Source: JAPWJZ01 sp041287865 (GTDB taxonomy: Bacteria; Pseudomonadota; Alphaproteobacteria; Micavibrionales; UBA2020). From it: 64,000 nt of DNA. The translations under genes and the position numbers were made by a program. The stretch covers positions 62,001 to 126,000 of the forward strand of contig JBGGMV010000066.1 in the NCBI GenBank assembly GCA_041287865.1. The letters are read 5' to 3'. Below, one piece after another: positions 27,938 through 36,901 of the stretch; position 1 is the first letter of the stretch, and every line of letters begins with the position of its first letter. Under the pieces are notes generated by a model. That model had not been told where the DNA came from. It saw only the letters and a program-made list of their open reading frames with translations, and did not search any database.

Positions 27938-28714
27938 TTATTTCAGTGCGTGGCGCGCGGCTTCAAGGTCATCCGGCGTATCGACGCCGAGCGGGACGGT
28001 ATCGACCACCGCGATATCGATGCGCATGCCGAGCGCAAGCGCGCGCAGCTGCTCGAGCCGTTCGCGCTTTTCGAGCGCGGAGGGCGCGGCGGCCACGAAC
28101 TGTTCGAGCGCGGAGCGGCGATAGGTGTAAAGGCCGATATGGTGCAGCAACGGACCATCGCCCGAGGGCGCGGTGGTGCGCGAGAAGTAAAGCGCGCGGC
28201 CCTGACGTTCGCCCTTGGCAAAATCGATTTCCGCGATGGCCTTCACTACGTTCGGATTTGTTTTTTCGGCTTCCCTGGTGATGATGCAGCCCAGCGTGCC
28301 GATCTGCACCTCGGGGTTCTGCAGCAGGTCGAAAGCGGTTTTAATCAGCTTTGCATCCAGCGTCGGCAGGTCGCCCTGCACGTTGATCACGGCGTCATGA
28401 TTGCCGCCTGCGTCCACGGTTTTCAGCGCGGCCAGGATACGGTCGGAGCCGGAGGGCAGGGCGGGATCGGTCAGCACGGCTTCGCCGCCGGCTTTTTCAA
28501 CCGCTTCCTTGATTTCTTTCTCGGCGCAGGCGACGACGACGCGGCCCAGCTTCGCTTCCTGCGCGCGGCGGAGAACATGCACGATCATCGGCAGGCCGTG
28601 GATATCGGCCAGCGGCTTGTTCGGCAGGCGCGTCGATGCCATGCGCGCGGGGATCATCACGATCGGGTTCGCGGGCAGTGTATCGGCCTTCGGGGCGCGC
28701 AGCGGCTGGGTCAT
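27938..28714 (-). CDS. kdsB: 3-deoxy-manno-octulosonate cytidylyltransferase (CMP-Kdo synthetase)
   Basis: This enzyme activates Kdo with CTP for addition to lipid A, so the organism makes a Kdo-containing LPS. The 258-residue protein has the nucleotide-binding loop VMIPARMASTRLPNKPLADI, LPMIVHVLRRA, PSGSDRILAAL, INVQGDLPTLD and the C-terminal LRALALGMRIDIAVVDT, ending in VDTPDDLEAARHAL. Length is normal. The start at 28714 includes about 15 extra N-terminal residues before the conserved core. Confidence 0.95.
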   Translation of the reverse strand: MTQPLRAPKADTLPANPIVMIPARMASTRLPNKPLADIHGLPMIVHVLRRAQEAKLGRVVVACAEKEIKEAVEKAGGEAVLTDPALPSGSDRILAALKTVDAGGNHDAVINVQGDLPTLDAKLIKTAFDLLQNPEVQIGTLGCIITREAEKTNPNVVKAIAEIDFAKGERQGRALYFSRTTAPSGDGPLLHHIGLYTYRRSALEQFVAAAPSALEKRERLEQLRALALGMRIDIAVVDTVPLGVDTPDDLEAARHALK

Positions 28715-28919
28715 CTGAGTCTCCGTTTATCGGTTGCCGGTATCATAGTCGCGCTTTTCGGGTTTTACGCCCTGAAAATGCAAGCGGCTCTTATTCCTCG
28801 GCAATTTTCCGCGTTATGTCAATATAAAATAATTCGCTTTACGGCCTGTTGCGCTGCGGTAGAAAAGTAAGATAGATGGCTTTTAAAAAGCTATTGCCAT
28901 AATAACAATAAAAACGGCC

Positions 28920-30836
28920 ATGCAGACCACATCACAAACCGGCGTCCAACAGGGCAGCACCAGCCATACAGGCGCTATGGCGGGCGCCATCGGCGCGATC
29001 GGCATCGTCTATGGCGATATCGGCACCAGCCCGCTCTACGCCTTCCGCGAAGCGCTGGCGGCGGCGGGCGGATCAAGCGGCGGCCTTGCCTTCAACGACA
29101 TCGTCGGCATCCTGTCGCTCTTCCTCTGGTCGATGATGCTGATCGTTACCATTAAATATGTGACCGTGCTCTTGCGCATCGACAACAGGGGCGAGGGCGG
29201 CACGCTCGCGCTGATGGCGCTGGCGCGTTCCGTTATCTACCGCAATACAATCGGCTTTTTGTTTCTGGGCGTCGCGGGTGCGGCGCTGTTCTATGGCGAC
29301 AGTATCATCACGCCCGCCATGTCGGTTCTTTCCGCCATCGAGGGCGTCAAGGTCGTGGCGCCGGGTTTCGATCATTACGTGATACCGGTGACGCTGGTCA
29401 TCATCGTCGGCCTGTTCTGCTTCCAATCGCACGGCACGGCAAAGGTCTCGTCCTTCTTCGGGCCGGTCATGCTGGTCTGGTTCGGCGTGCTGGGCCTGAT
29501 GGGGCTGCAGCATATCAGCGATGCGCCTGAAGTACTGGCGGCCTTTAACCCCTACTATGCCGGCGCTTTCATCGTGAACCACGGCACAATCGCCTTTATC
29601 ACGCTGGGCGCGGTGTTCCTGTGTGTTACGGGGTCGGAGGCGATTTACGCCGACCTCGGCCACTTCGGCCGCAAGCCGATCCAGATGGCCTGGGTCTGGT
29701 TCGTCTTCCCCTGCCTTGCGCTTAATTATTTAGGTCAGGGCGCGATGGTGCTGAACAATCCCTCCACCGCCGACAACCCGTTCTTTAAAATGGCGGACGC
29801 CGACTGGCAGATCCCGCTGCTGGTGTTGTCCACCTTCGCCACCATCATCGCCAGCCAGGCGGTCATCACCGGCGCTTATTCGCTCACCCGTCAGGCGGTC
29901 AACCTTGGCCTGCTGCCTCGCTTTAAAATCACCCATACGTCGGACAAGAACTCGGGCCAGATCTATATGCCGCAGGTGAACTGGATATTGATGTGCGGCG
30001 TCATCCTGCTGGTGCTGCTGTTCAAGTCGTCCAGCAACCTTGCCTCCGTTTACGGCATCAGCGTCGCGGGCGCGCTGCTGGTCGACGCCATCATGGGCTT
30101 CTTCGTCGTCTGGCAGATCCGCGACTGGCCGCTGCCGCGCACGATTGCCGTCTTCGGCGTCTTCATGGTGCTGGACCTGCTGTTCCTGAGCTCCAACCTG
30201 ACCAAGATCGCAAACGGCGGCTGGCTGCCGCTGCTGCTGGCCATTGGCCTGATGCTCATCATGACGACATGGATTCAGGGCTCGTTCATCCTTTCCTCCC
30301 GTTCCCGAAAGCGGGGGATGAAGGTCGACAAGTTCATCAAGGAATACAAGGAACGCAACCAGGGCCTGCAGCGCGTGCCCGGCTCCGCCTTCTTCTTCGC
30401 GGGCGACCCGAATTTTATTCCCGCGTCGCTGCTGCAGAACCTGCGGCACAACAAGGTGCTGCACAAGCGCAACATCATCCTTTCCGTGCGCATCGAGCCC
30501 TTCCCCTATATCGAGGTCGAAAACCGCGCGCTGGTGAACCATTTGAACGAAGACTTCTCGGTCGTCGTTCTGCGCTTCGGGTTCAAGGACGACCCCGATG
30601 TGCAGCAGGAACTGATCCGCCTGAACCGTAATGAGGGCAACGGCATCGATTTCGACTGGGAAGATACGTCGCTGTTCCTGTCGCGCCGCTCGCTCAAATC
30701 GCATCCCAAGTATGGTTTACCCGGCTGGCAGGATTTCATCTATATCTGGCTGTCGAAATACGCGGCGGAACCCACCGACTTCTACAAGCTGCCTGTGGGC
30801 CGCGTGATCGAGATTGGCAGACAGGTTATTATTTAA
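28920..30836 (+). CDS. kup: Low-affinity potassium transporter Kup
   Basis: An inner-membrane K+/H+ symporter of 638 residues with about 12 helices and a cytoplasmic C-terminus. Diagnostic segments are GIVYGDIGTSPLYAFREAL at the N-terminus, GEGGTLALMALA, FYGDSIITPAMSVLSAIEG, VTGSEAIYADLGHFGRKPI and LNYLGQGAMVL. It is transcribed divergently from kdsB across about 200 bases. Its stop overlaps the convergent downstream gene by eight bases. Confidence 0.96.
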   Translation: MQTTSQTGVQQGSTSHTGAMAGAIGAIGIVYGDIGTSPLYAFREALAAAGGSSGGLAFNDIVGILSLFLWSMMLIVTIKYVTVLLRIDNRGEGGTLALMALARSVIYRNTIGFLFLGVAGAALFYGDSIITPAMSVLSAIEGVKVVAPGFDHYVIPVTLVIIVGLFCFQSHGTAKVSSFFGPVMLVWFGVLGLMGLQHISDAPEVLAAFNPYYAGAFIVNHGTIAFITLGAVFLCVTGSEAIYADLGHFGRKPIQMAWVWFVFPCLALNYLGQGAMVLNNPSTADNPFFKMADADWQIPLLVLSTFATIIASQAVITGAYSLTRQAVNLGLLPRFKITHTSDKNSGQIYMPQVNWILMCGVILLVLLFKSSSNLASVYGISVAGALLVDAIMGFFVVWQIRDWPLPRTIAVFGVFMVLDLLFLSSNLTKIANGGWLPLLLAIGLMLIMTTWIQGSFILSSRSRKRGMKVDKFIKEYKERNQGLQRVPGSAFFFAGDPNFIPASLLQNLRHNKVLHKRNIILSVRIEPFPYIEVENRALVNHLNEDFSVVVLRFGFKDDPDVQQELIRLNRNEGNGIDFDWEDTSLFLSRRSLKSHPKYGLPGWQDFIYIWLSKYAAEPTDFYKLPVGRVIEIGRQVII

Positions 30837-31584
30837 CCACGCCTTTAATGAAATCGCGGGGCGGCATCAGCGGTTCGGTCTCGGGCCGCAGGCCGACATC
30901 CGCGATGCGGCTGTGGAGACGCTTGGGCAGCAGGCCCCTTGCCGCGTCGCGCGTCTTTTCAATCGCACGGTCGAGGAAGAAAAGGTTTTCATCCGTATTG
31001 CGCGCGATATCGGCGGCGTAGCGGATATAAAGCTTCAGCCCGTCCAGCGGCAGCGCGCCCTTGGCGGCCTGATGCTGGTTCATCTGGCGGATCAGCTCGT
31101 TGCGCTGGCGCACCATATGGGTCAGCTCCACAAGGTTGTAATCGAGCATCTTCAGCAGCTGGATCACGTCAAGTTCATGGTTCGCGTATTCGATCAGCTT
31201 GTCTGTCGGCAGCAGCAGCGCGAAGGGAATTTCAGGCCAGAGTTCGAGACGGATGGAAAGCGTACCCACGCCGTCCTTGCCGCCTGAAAGGGTTTCCGAC
31301 AGGTCCTGCGCCTCGGCCTGCGCCTTGAAGGCGAGGTCTTTCTTGAAATTGATCAGCTTGCCCAGCAGCGCGACCATCGCGGCGATGGCCGTATTGGCGG
31401 TTGCCTGTATGTCGTCCTGCCGCGTGCCCTTGGCCAGCGCCATGATGGCGCGCGCGCCGAACCAGGCACCAAAGCCGGAACCGATGGCGCTGGTCAGCAG
31501 CACCATGACAAGCGGCTTGTTCTCCCTGAAGAAGGTGGAGAAAACATCGAAGAGGGGCTGGAGGGCGTCGAGGAATGCGTTCAT
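30829..31584 (-). CDS. Membrane-anchored helical protein of unknown function
   Basis: I do not recognise this family. The 251-residue product has one or two N-terminal membrane helices (residues about 24-50, with GSGFGAWFGARAIMALA). A mostly alpha-helical cytoplasmic-type region follows, with charged heptad-like stretches (LNQHQAAKG-type and ELTHMVRQRNELIRQMNQHQ). No catalytic motif is visible. It converges with kup, overlapping its 3' end by eight bases, and appears to be a single-gene unit. Confidence 0.65.
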   Translation of the reverse strand: MNAFLDALQPLFDVFSTFFRENKPLVMVLLTSAIGSGFGAWFGARAIMALAKGTRQDDIQATANTAIAAMVALLGKLINFKKDLAFKAQAEAQDLSETLSGGKDGVGTLSIRLELWPEIPFALLLPTDKLIEYANHELDVIQLLKMLDYNLVELTHMVRQRNELIRQMNQHQAAKGALPLDGLKLYIRYAADIARNTDENLFFLDRAIEKTRDAARGLLPKRLHSRIADVGLRPETEPLMPPRDFIKGVVK

Positions 31585-31666
31585 GGGCAGGCATGAAAAC
31601 AGGTTGCGGCGAGAGAGTCAAACAGCCTTAAATTTGCCTGTAATTACAGCCGCATGGCTATATCAT

Positions 31667-31695
31667 TTGACATAATAATTGGCAAAAGATATGAT
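31667..31695 (+). promoter_or_regulatory. Strong sigma-70 promoter for the 31725/31937 gene pair
   Basis: TTGACA (31667-31672) and TATGAT (31690-31695) are separated by exactly 17 bases, 30 bases upstream of the ATG at 31725. It closely resembles the ankyrin gene promoter at 26138-26166: both read TTGACATAATAAT at the -35 side and TATGAT at -10. Confidence 0.78.
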
Positions 31696-31724
31696 ATTCA
31701 AGGCTTTTTTCAAAGGGGGACGGG

Positions 31725-31937
31725 ATGCCGGCATCGATTCAGGATCAGGATAGCGACATGGAATTTTCTGCTTTCCTTGAAAGCGAATACGACCCCTCCA
31801 CCTGTCTGATGGCGCCCGGACTGGCCGAAGCATGGCTTGCCGCCGAACATGCGAGGATTGAAAAAACGGCCCATGGCGGCCTTGCCGCCGCGACGCGCGC
31901 CATGAAGCCGCTGCAGCTGCGCAAAGGGCCGGCGTGA
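31725..31937 (+). CDS. Small protein of unknown function, first of a coupled pair
   Basis: A 70-residue acidic-N-terminal protein, soluble by composition, with ATG at 31725 and AGGGGGA five bases upstream. It ends in the motif KPLQLRKGPA. The following protein ends in a similar KPFQLRGK, which suggests relatedness or a shared C-terminal signal. The stop overlaps the next start (TGATG). It is preceded by a near-consensus promoter. I do not recognise the family. Confidence 0.65.
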   Translation: MPASIQDQDSDMEFSAFLESEYDPSTCLMAPGLAEAWLAAEHARIEKTAHGGLAAATRAMKPLQLRKGPA

Positions 31938-32335
31938 TGAAAGATTACGAAGAAACGCTCTATTACTCCGAAAGCCAGCGCAAGCTGATGAAGGGCAACG
32001 CGGGCGTGGTGCTGCTCGAGGGCAGCGACAAACCGTATCTCTCGACCGAGACAAAAACCAATCTCTGCCTGCGCGATCCCTTCGACCGCGGCATGCGGGA
32101 GGAGGAGGGCGCGGCGCTGCTGAAAAGCGCATGGAAAGACGCCGTCCCCTTTTACAGCGGCTTTGGCAGCGGCTACAAACGCCTGCTCAACGGTGCGAAC
32201 GAAGTGACGCAATACGGCAAGGACTGGTGCGACGCGCATGGCGTCGAGCCAAGCCCCGATGCGCTGCGGGCTGCGGCCGAAGCGCCGCCGGCGCGCCTGC
32301 GCGTGTTGAAGCCTTTCCAATTGCGCGGCAAATAA
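31937..32335 (+). CDS. Small protein of unknown function, second of a coupled pair
   Basis: The ATG at 31937 overlaps the stop of the previous gene (TGATG); a GTG one codon earlier is also possible. The product is about 132 residues, charged and soluble by composition, with no signal peptide (for example YYSESQRKLMKGNAGVVLLEG). The C-terminus KPFQLRGK echoes the partner's KPLQLRKGPA. Function is unknown. The coupling implies that both proteins are made in similar amounts. Confidence 0.68.
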   Translation: MKDYEETLYYSESQRKLMKGNAGVVLLEGSDKPYLSTETKTNLCLRDPFDRGMREEEGAALLKSAWKDAVPFYSGFGSGYKRLLNGANEVTQYGKDWCDAHGVEPSPDALRAAAEAPPARLRVLKPFQLRGK

Positions 32336-32483
32336 TCTCATAGTTATGGGCGTAAATTTTTAATCCTTACGATTCAAGGGTGTTTTTTTTACGTCTGCTC
32401 TCCTGCGGAACCCCTCTCTTCCGCGCGCTGTTGTCTTTGGGGGTGACGAAAGCCCTGATAACAGAAACCAAGGAGACGAAAAA

Positions 32484-32765
32484 ATGCTCAAGAAACTCAC
32501 ACTGATGTGCATGGGCCTGATGCTGGCCGCGACGCCCGCGCTTGCGAACGACAGGATGACGATTACAGAAAAAGTCGAGATGTTCATGGGCAAGATGGAC
32601 ACGAACAATGATGGCACCGTCAGCAAGGCCGAATGCGAGGCCTTTGGCGTGGCGATGTTCAATGAAACCGACCTCAACAGCGACGGCAAGCTGTCGAAAG
32701 ACGAAATGATCCTTCACAAGGTCAAGGAAATGGACGCGATGAAGGAGATGAAAGATAAAGACTAG
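32484..32765 (+). CDS. Secreted EF-hand protein
   Basis: A 93-residue protein with a Sec signal (MLKKLTLMCMGLMLAATPALA). Two EF-hand calcium-binding loops follow, DTNNDGTVSKAE and DLNSDGKLSKDE, both with canonical Asp/Asn at positions 1, 3 and 5, Gly at 6 and Glu at 12. The C-terminus is Lys/Glu/Met-rich. It is probably a periplasmic calcium-binding protein. AAGGAGA precedes the ATG. It stands alone between unknown genes. Confidence 0.85.
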   Translation: MLKKLTLMCMGLMLAATPALANDRMTITEKVEMFMGKMDTNNDGTVSKAECEAFGVAMFNETDLNSDGKLSKDEMILHKVKEMDAMKEMKDKD

Positions 32766-32785
32766 GTCTTAATCCGCCGGCGAAA

Positions 32786-33358
32786 TCAAGGTTTGGCGGG
32801 CGGCGTCTGCTTGATGCTGATTTTCTTGCCGACCTTGATCTGGCCCTGCAGCGTGGTCGCGTCCTGCGCCATATCATTCAGCTGCTGCTTTGCCGCCTTG
32901 GCGGCCGCATCGTCGGTCTTGCGCTTTTCATCGGCGAGATAGGGGGCGAGTTGCGCTTCCGTCTGCTGCAGCTTTTCTTGCAGCGCGTCGCCGCGGTCCT
33001 GTTCCTTCATGTAGTTTCCCAGCAACTCGTATTTCTGGTCCTGCATATCGTCGAGTTTTTTCGCGTCCTTTTCGCGGCGGCGATGGCCGAGGCCCATGAG
33101 CAGCCAGATCTGCGGCGTGACCAGCCATGTTGTCGTCTGGGTGCTGAGGTCGAAATGCTGCTTGACCAGCGCCATCTGCTCCGCCGTGCAGGCCTGCTTT
33201 TTCCCGACGCATTCTTCATAAGCGGTCTTGTGCGGGCTGGGGCTGTAGTATTCATAGGCCTTCATGCCGCCATAGGAAAGGGAAGCGGCGGAGAAGGCGA
33301 ACATCATCGTCGATGCCCTCAGGTATTTTTTCGCGGCGTCCTTGAACGATTTTTTCAT
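32786..33358 (-). CDS. Membrane protein of unknown function, paralogue 1
   Basis: A 190-residue protein with two hydrophobic segments: residues about 17-32 (MMFAFSAASLSYGGM) and about 80-93 (TPQIWLLMGLGHRR). Between them is a short probably periplasmic loop with two cysteines (YEECVGKKQACTAEQMALV). The C-terminal region is coiled-coil-like, with a block LAPYLADEKRKTDDAA almost identical to the neighbouring paralogue. It ends in a Lys/Pro-rich tail. It follows its paralogue by ten bases on the minus strand. No family is recognised. Confidence 0.7.
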   Translation of the reverse strand: MKKSFKDAAKKYLRASTMMFAFSAASLSYGGMKAYEYYSPSPHKTAYEECVGKKQACTAEQMALVKQHFDLSTQTTTWLVTPQIWLLMGLGHRRREKDAKKLDDMQDQKYELLGNYMKEQDRGDALQEKLQQTEAQLAPYLADEKRKTDDAAAKAAKQQLNDMAQDATTLQGQIKVGKKISIKQTPPAKP

Positions 33359-33368
33359 GGCAGGCCTT

Positions 33369-33971
33369 TTATGCGCCCGGGGGCTGCGGTTTGATCGTGA
33401 TTTTCTTCGCGGGCTTCATCTGGCCCTGCAGCGTCGTGGCGTCCTGCGCCATATCGTTCAGCTGCTGCTTTGCCGCCTTGTCGGCCGCGTCGTCGGTCTT
33501 GCGCTTTTCATCGGCCAGATAGGGGGCGAGCGTTGCCTCCGCCACGGCCAGCTTCTGCTCGGCGGCCTCGGCGCGGCGCGCCTCTTCGCCTGTCTTGCCG
33601 ATCTGTTCCCACTTTTGGCGGGTCAGCTCGGTGACGTTGTTTTTCAATTGTTTAATTTCGGCGTTGTTCCTGTCCTCTTCGCGCCGGCTGTTGCCGAGCG
33701 TCAGCATGAAGCTTCCAATCAGCGTCATGCTGATGAAGGCCTTCTCGTCATTGATCCGCTGCTCGGCCAGCGCCATCTGCTCCGCCGTGCAGGATTTCTT
33801 CTGTGTCACACAGATATCGTAGGCTTCCTTCTTTTCGGGCGAGCCGTAATACTGCACGCCCTTCACGGCGCCCATGGAAAAATTGACCGCGCCGCCCAGC
33901 ACCAGCAGCGTGGATAATTTGGTCAGCGACTTGCCCGCCTTTATGGCGGCATTTTTGAAATCGATTTTCAT
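33369..33971 (-). CDS. Membrane protein of unknown function, paralogue 2
   Basis: Same architecture as the neighbour: two hydrophobic segments flanking a Cys-containing loop (YDICVTQKKSCTAEQMALAEQ), then a coiled-coil region and a C-terminal block nearly identical to paralogue 1. The ATG at 33971 (MKIDFKNAA) aligns with the start of paralogue 1 (MKKSFKDAA). A TTG three codons earlier is better placed relative to GGGAG, so the start is not certain. The product is about 200 residues. The pair forms a two-gene operon of unknown role. Confidence 0.7.
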   Translation of the reverse strand: MKIDFKNAAIKAGKSLTKLSTLLVLGGAVNFSMGAVKGVQYYGSPEKKEAYDICVTQKKSCTAEQMALAEQRINDEKAFISMTLIGSFMLTLGNSRREEDRNNAEIKQLKNNVTELTRQKWEQIGKTGEEARRAEAAEQKLAVAEATLAPYLADEKRKTDDAADKAAKQQLNDMAQDATTLQGQMKPAKKITIKPQPPGA

Positions 33972-34049
33972 AGTGGGCAAGCCTACTCCCTGCCCATAAT
34001 ACGGTCAAGCGATTATGGCATTTTAAAAACAGGCAGGTTTTACAGGGCT

Positions 34050-35958
34050 TTATTCGGCCGCTTCGGCTTCGTCTATGGTATAGCCGTACCGCTCCGCATG
34101 CGCGGCCAGCAAGGGCAGCGCGGGTTCCAGATGGCGGCGGTAGCGCAGCCAGCGGCCCGAGGCGCGGGAATAAATCTTCTCCGTCACCTGATGGTAGCTG
34201 GGCGTATTGATGCGCCCGCGTTCCTTCGCGGTCTTGTCGTACTCCATCACGGCGTCATTCCAGGGCAATCCCAAGAATTCCAGCAGCGAGGCGACGGCGG
34301 GGCGGAAATCGGCCACGACATCTTCGTAGCGGATGCTGTGCACGTCCATGTCGACGGTGCGGACATAGTGTTCCCACAGCGTGAAGGTGTTGTCGTAGAA
34401 CTGCGCGCCGGTCTTGAGGTCGAGGAAGTTGACCATCGCCTGGTTGTTGGTAAAGCGCTGCATATAGCAGCTGAGGAGTGAATCGCAGGGGTGGCGCAGC
34501 GCAAGGATGAATTTTGCCTGCGGGAAAACGCGCTTGATAAAGCCCGCGTGGAAAATGTTCAGGGGCAGCTTGTCGACGAAAACCTTTTTGCCGCCGGCCT
34601 CAACGCCGTGTTCCTTGTAGAACATCTGCTGCAGCGCGGCGACATCGCCCTCGGTGAAAGAGGTGAAGGTCGAGGGATAGGCGGGGTTGTCCCAGAAGCC
34701 CTGCGTCGCGGGATCGGGCTTGCCGCCCAGGCGCGCGCAGCTCTTCCGCCATGACGTTGATGGCGCCTTTTTCTTCCGCGACAGTGATGTCGGGGTGGCT
34801 GGACAGGATCTGGTCGAGCAGCGTCGTGCCCGAGCGCGGGAAGCCGATCAGGAAAACGGGTTGCGGCATGCCGTCGGGCAGCGTGGCGGGCGCGGGGCCC
34901 TTGGCCATGTCGGCGGTGAATTCGCGCGTCAGGCGCTTCACGCCCTCGCTCATGGGATTGGTCTCGCCGATGGCGGCGTTGCGCGCCTCGATGGCGTTGC
35001 TGAGGCTGAAACATTCAAAGGCCTTGTCGGCCTCGCCCTTGCGGTCATAGAGCTGGCCCAGCTCGAAATAGAATTCCGAGATGAAGGGCTGGTAGGTTTT
35101 CTGCTGCGCGTCGATGCCGGGGCGGCAGGCCTCCATCAGCGAGATGCCCTCATCCGCCTTGCCCTGCCGGCGCAGGATTTTTACCTCCTGCGTGATAACC
35201 GAGGGGCAATGGGGGAAGCGGCGCTTGGCGTCTTTCAGCACGTCGGCCGCGGCCTCCAGCTGGTTGGTGCGCTCGAGCAGGCCGAGGTAACGCCCCCAGA
35301 CGCTTTGCAGTGTGGGATCGATCGAAATGCAGCGTTTGAAGCATTCGGCGGCTTCGTCGTCGCGGTGCAGGGTGAAGAACAGGTAGCCCACGTCGTTCCA
35401 CGCGGCGGCGTTGCGCGGGTTCAGTTTCAGCGCCTGACGATAGGCGGCCTCGGATTTTTTCGTGCTGCGGCAGGCCTGCAGCACGTTGCCCAGCGTGACG
35501 TAAGGGTTCGGCCATTGCGGCGCAAGGCGGATGGCGTTCAGCAGGAATTTTTCGGCTTCGGCGAAATTGCGCAGGCGGTATTGCAGCAGGCCGATGTTGT
35601 TCAGCGTTTCGTGATGGTCCTGCTTGGCGGCGAAGGCGCGCTTCAGCAGCTCGCCCGCTTCCTTCAGGCGCCACTGTTCAAGGCAGAAGGCGCCGTAAGA
35701 ATTAAGCGCGTAAGGGTTTGCCGGCTGCAGCTGAATGGCGCGGCGGTAGTGCATCTCGGCGCGCTCGGGGTTGCCGCGCTGCCAGTTGGCGGTGCCGAGG
35801 TCGTTGTGCAGCTCGCCGGAATTGGGTTCGATCGCCAGCGCCTTTTCCAGCAGCGCGATGCCTTCGTTCAGCTGGCCCGCTGTCAGGGCCTGTATGGCCT
35901 GTCGGCGCAGTTGCAGCGCGGGCTGGGAGAGGGGGGCGGCGGCTGTCGGTTTCGTCAT
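34050..35958 (-). pseudogene. TPR-sulfotransferase, frameshifted paralogue
   Basis: The N-terminal 400 or so residues carry TPR repeats and the sulfotransferase PAPS-binding loop FLIGFPRSGTTLLDQILSSHP. The frame is then lost near 34731-34740 in a GCGCGCGC run. The downstream frame continues the same protein, with LGGKPDPATQGFWDNPAYP, VDKLPLNIFHAGFIKRVFP and the 3'-phosphate-binding RHPCDSLLSCYMQRF, to a normal C-terminus at 34050. Comparison with the intact paralogue at 36898-38766 confirms this. One extra base, or two missing, explains it. This could be a true pseudogene, a phase-variable tract or a sequencing error. Confidence 0.85.
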
Positions 35959-35970
35959 GAAAAGGCCTCG

Positions 35971-36000
35971 GACATATACATTCGAATGAATGTATATGTC
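35971..36000. promoter_or_regulatory. Perfect 13-base inverted repeat upstream of the frameshifted sulfotransferase gene
   Basis: Arms GACATATACATTC and GAATGTATATGTC are separated by GAAT, and the site ends 12 bases before the ATG codon at 35958. It could be an operator for a dimeric regulator or an RNA hairpin next to the ribosome binding site. There is no T tract, so it is not a typical terminator. Confidence 0.7.
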
Positions 36001-36025
36001 ATAGAAACAGGCTGATCAATTGATT

Positions 36026-36901
36026 TTAGGGCGCTTTAGGCGGCTGGCGGAACAGGCGTTTCGGCGCGGCCGCATTCTCCACCCAGCCCGGATTTGCCGG
36101 CAGGTCGGCGCTTTGCGGCTTGGCCGGAAACTGCGCCACGCCATTATAGGGTTTGGAATCAAAGGGCTGCCATGCGCCTTCCTTCTGCGCCAGCCGGTCG
36201 AAGATCGCGACCAGCGTCGGCGGATGGAAGGGAATGCCCATGTGGGACGCCGTTATTTCGATGTTATCGGTCGCGGGCGCCGCAGGGTTCAGGCAGTTCT
36301 GCCATTTGATGATGACGTCTTTTTTCGAGAAGATCGAGGTCGCGGGCATGGAGGGCGGCGTCAGGCCGCGCTGATCCAGTTCGGGGTCGAAAAGCGCGGG
36401 GTTGCCGCTGAAGAAATTGAAGATCTTTTTCAGCATATCGGGCGTTTCCGACACCGCGCCGCCGAAGGGCGAACCCATGCTGATAACGTCGCGCACCATT
36501 TCGGGATATTCGCGCGACAGTTCGCGCGCATAGATGCCGCCAAGGCTGTGGCCGATCACGGTGATTTTCTGCCCGCCATTTTCCTTGAAAATTTCCTCCA
36601 GCCGTGTGCCGAGACCTTCCGAGACTTTTTTGCTGAGCCCCATGTTGACGCCCTGTTTCCAGCCATAGACCTTGTAGCCTTTTTCGGCGATGAGCTTGCG
36701 GAAGGTGTGGAAATAAAAATCGCCGCTGATCATCCCCGGCACCACCAGCACCGGATGGCCGTCGCCGGCGGGCAGGCTGGGCGCGATTTTCTTCCACTCG
36801 CGGCGGAAGCGGATATATTCCTTCAGGGTCGCGGGCACGGCGCTGGCCGAATTCAGCAGATGGTCGACATGCTTTTTCAAAAAGGCGAAGGGGTTTTTCA
36901 T
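36026..36901 (-). CDS. Alpha/beta hydrolase, lipase-like
   Basis: A 291-residue serine hydrolase with HPVLVVPGMISGDFYFHTF (oxyanion strand), the nucleophile elbow GHSLGGIYARELSREYP and the following SMGSPFGG, which resembles triacylglycerol lipases and PGAP1-like esterases. There is no signal peptide; the N-terminus is short and basic. The probable catalytic His is in ASHMGIPFHP. Its ATG overlaps the stop of the intact TPR-sulfotransferase (ATGA, 36898-36901), so the two are cotranscribed and probably act on related lipid or envelope substrates. Confidence 0.82.
   Translation of the reverse strand: MKNPFAFLKKHVDHLLNSASAVPATLKEYIRFRREWKKIAPSLPAGDGHPVLVVPGMISGDFYFHTFRKLIAEKGYKVYGWKQGVNMGLSKKVSEGLGTRLEEIFKENGGQKITVIGHSLGGIYARELSREYPEMVRDVISMGSPFGGAVSETPDMLKKIFNFFSGNPALFDPELDQRGLTPPSMPATSIFSKKDVIIKWQNCLNPAAPATDNIEITASHMGIPFHPPTLVAIFDRLAQKEGAWQPFDSKPYNGVAQFPAKPQSADLPANPGWVENAAAPKRLFRQPPKAP

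Noticed and set aside
28786..28822. Promoter from TTGACATAA near kdsB
   Set aside because: The -35-like hexamer on the minus strand has no acceptable -10 at 16-18 bases; the only AT-rich candidate is about 21 bases away.
34687..36015. Plus-strand open frame opposite the frameshifted sulfotransferase
   Set aside because: It is a GC-driven shadow of the TPR region on the other strand, without protein-like patterns.
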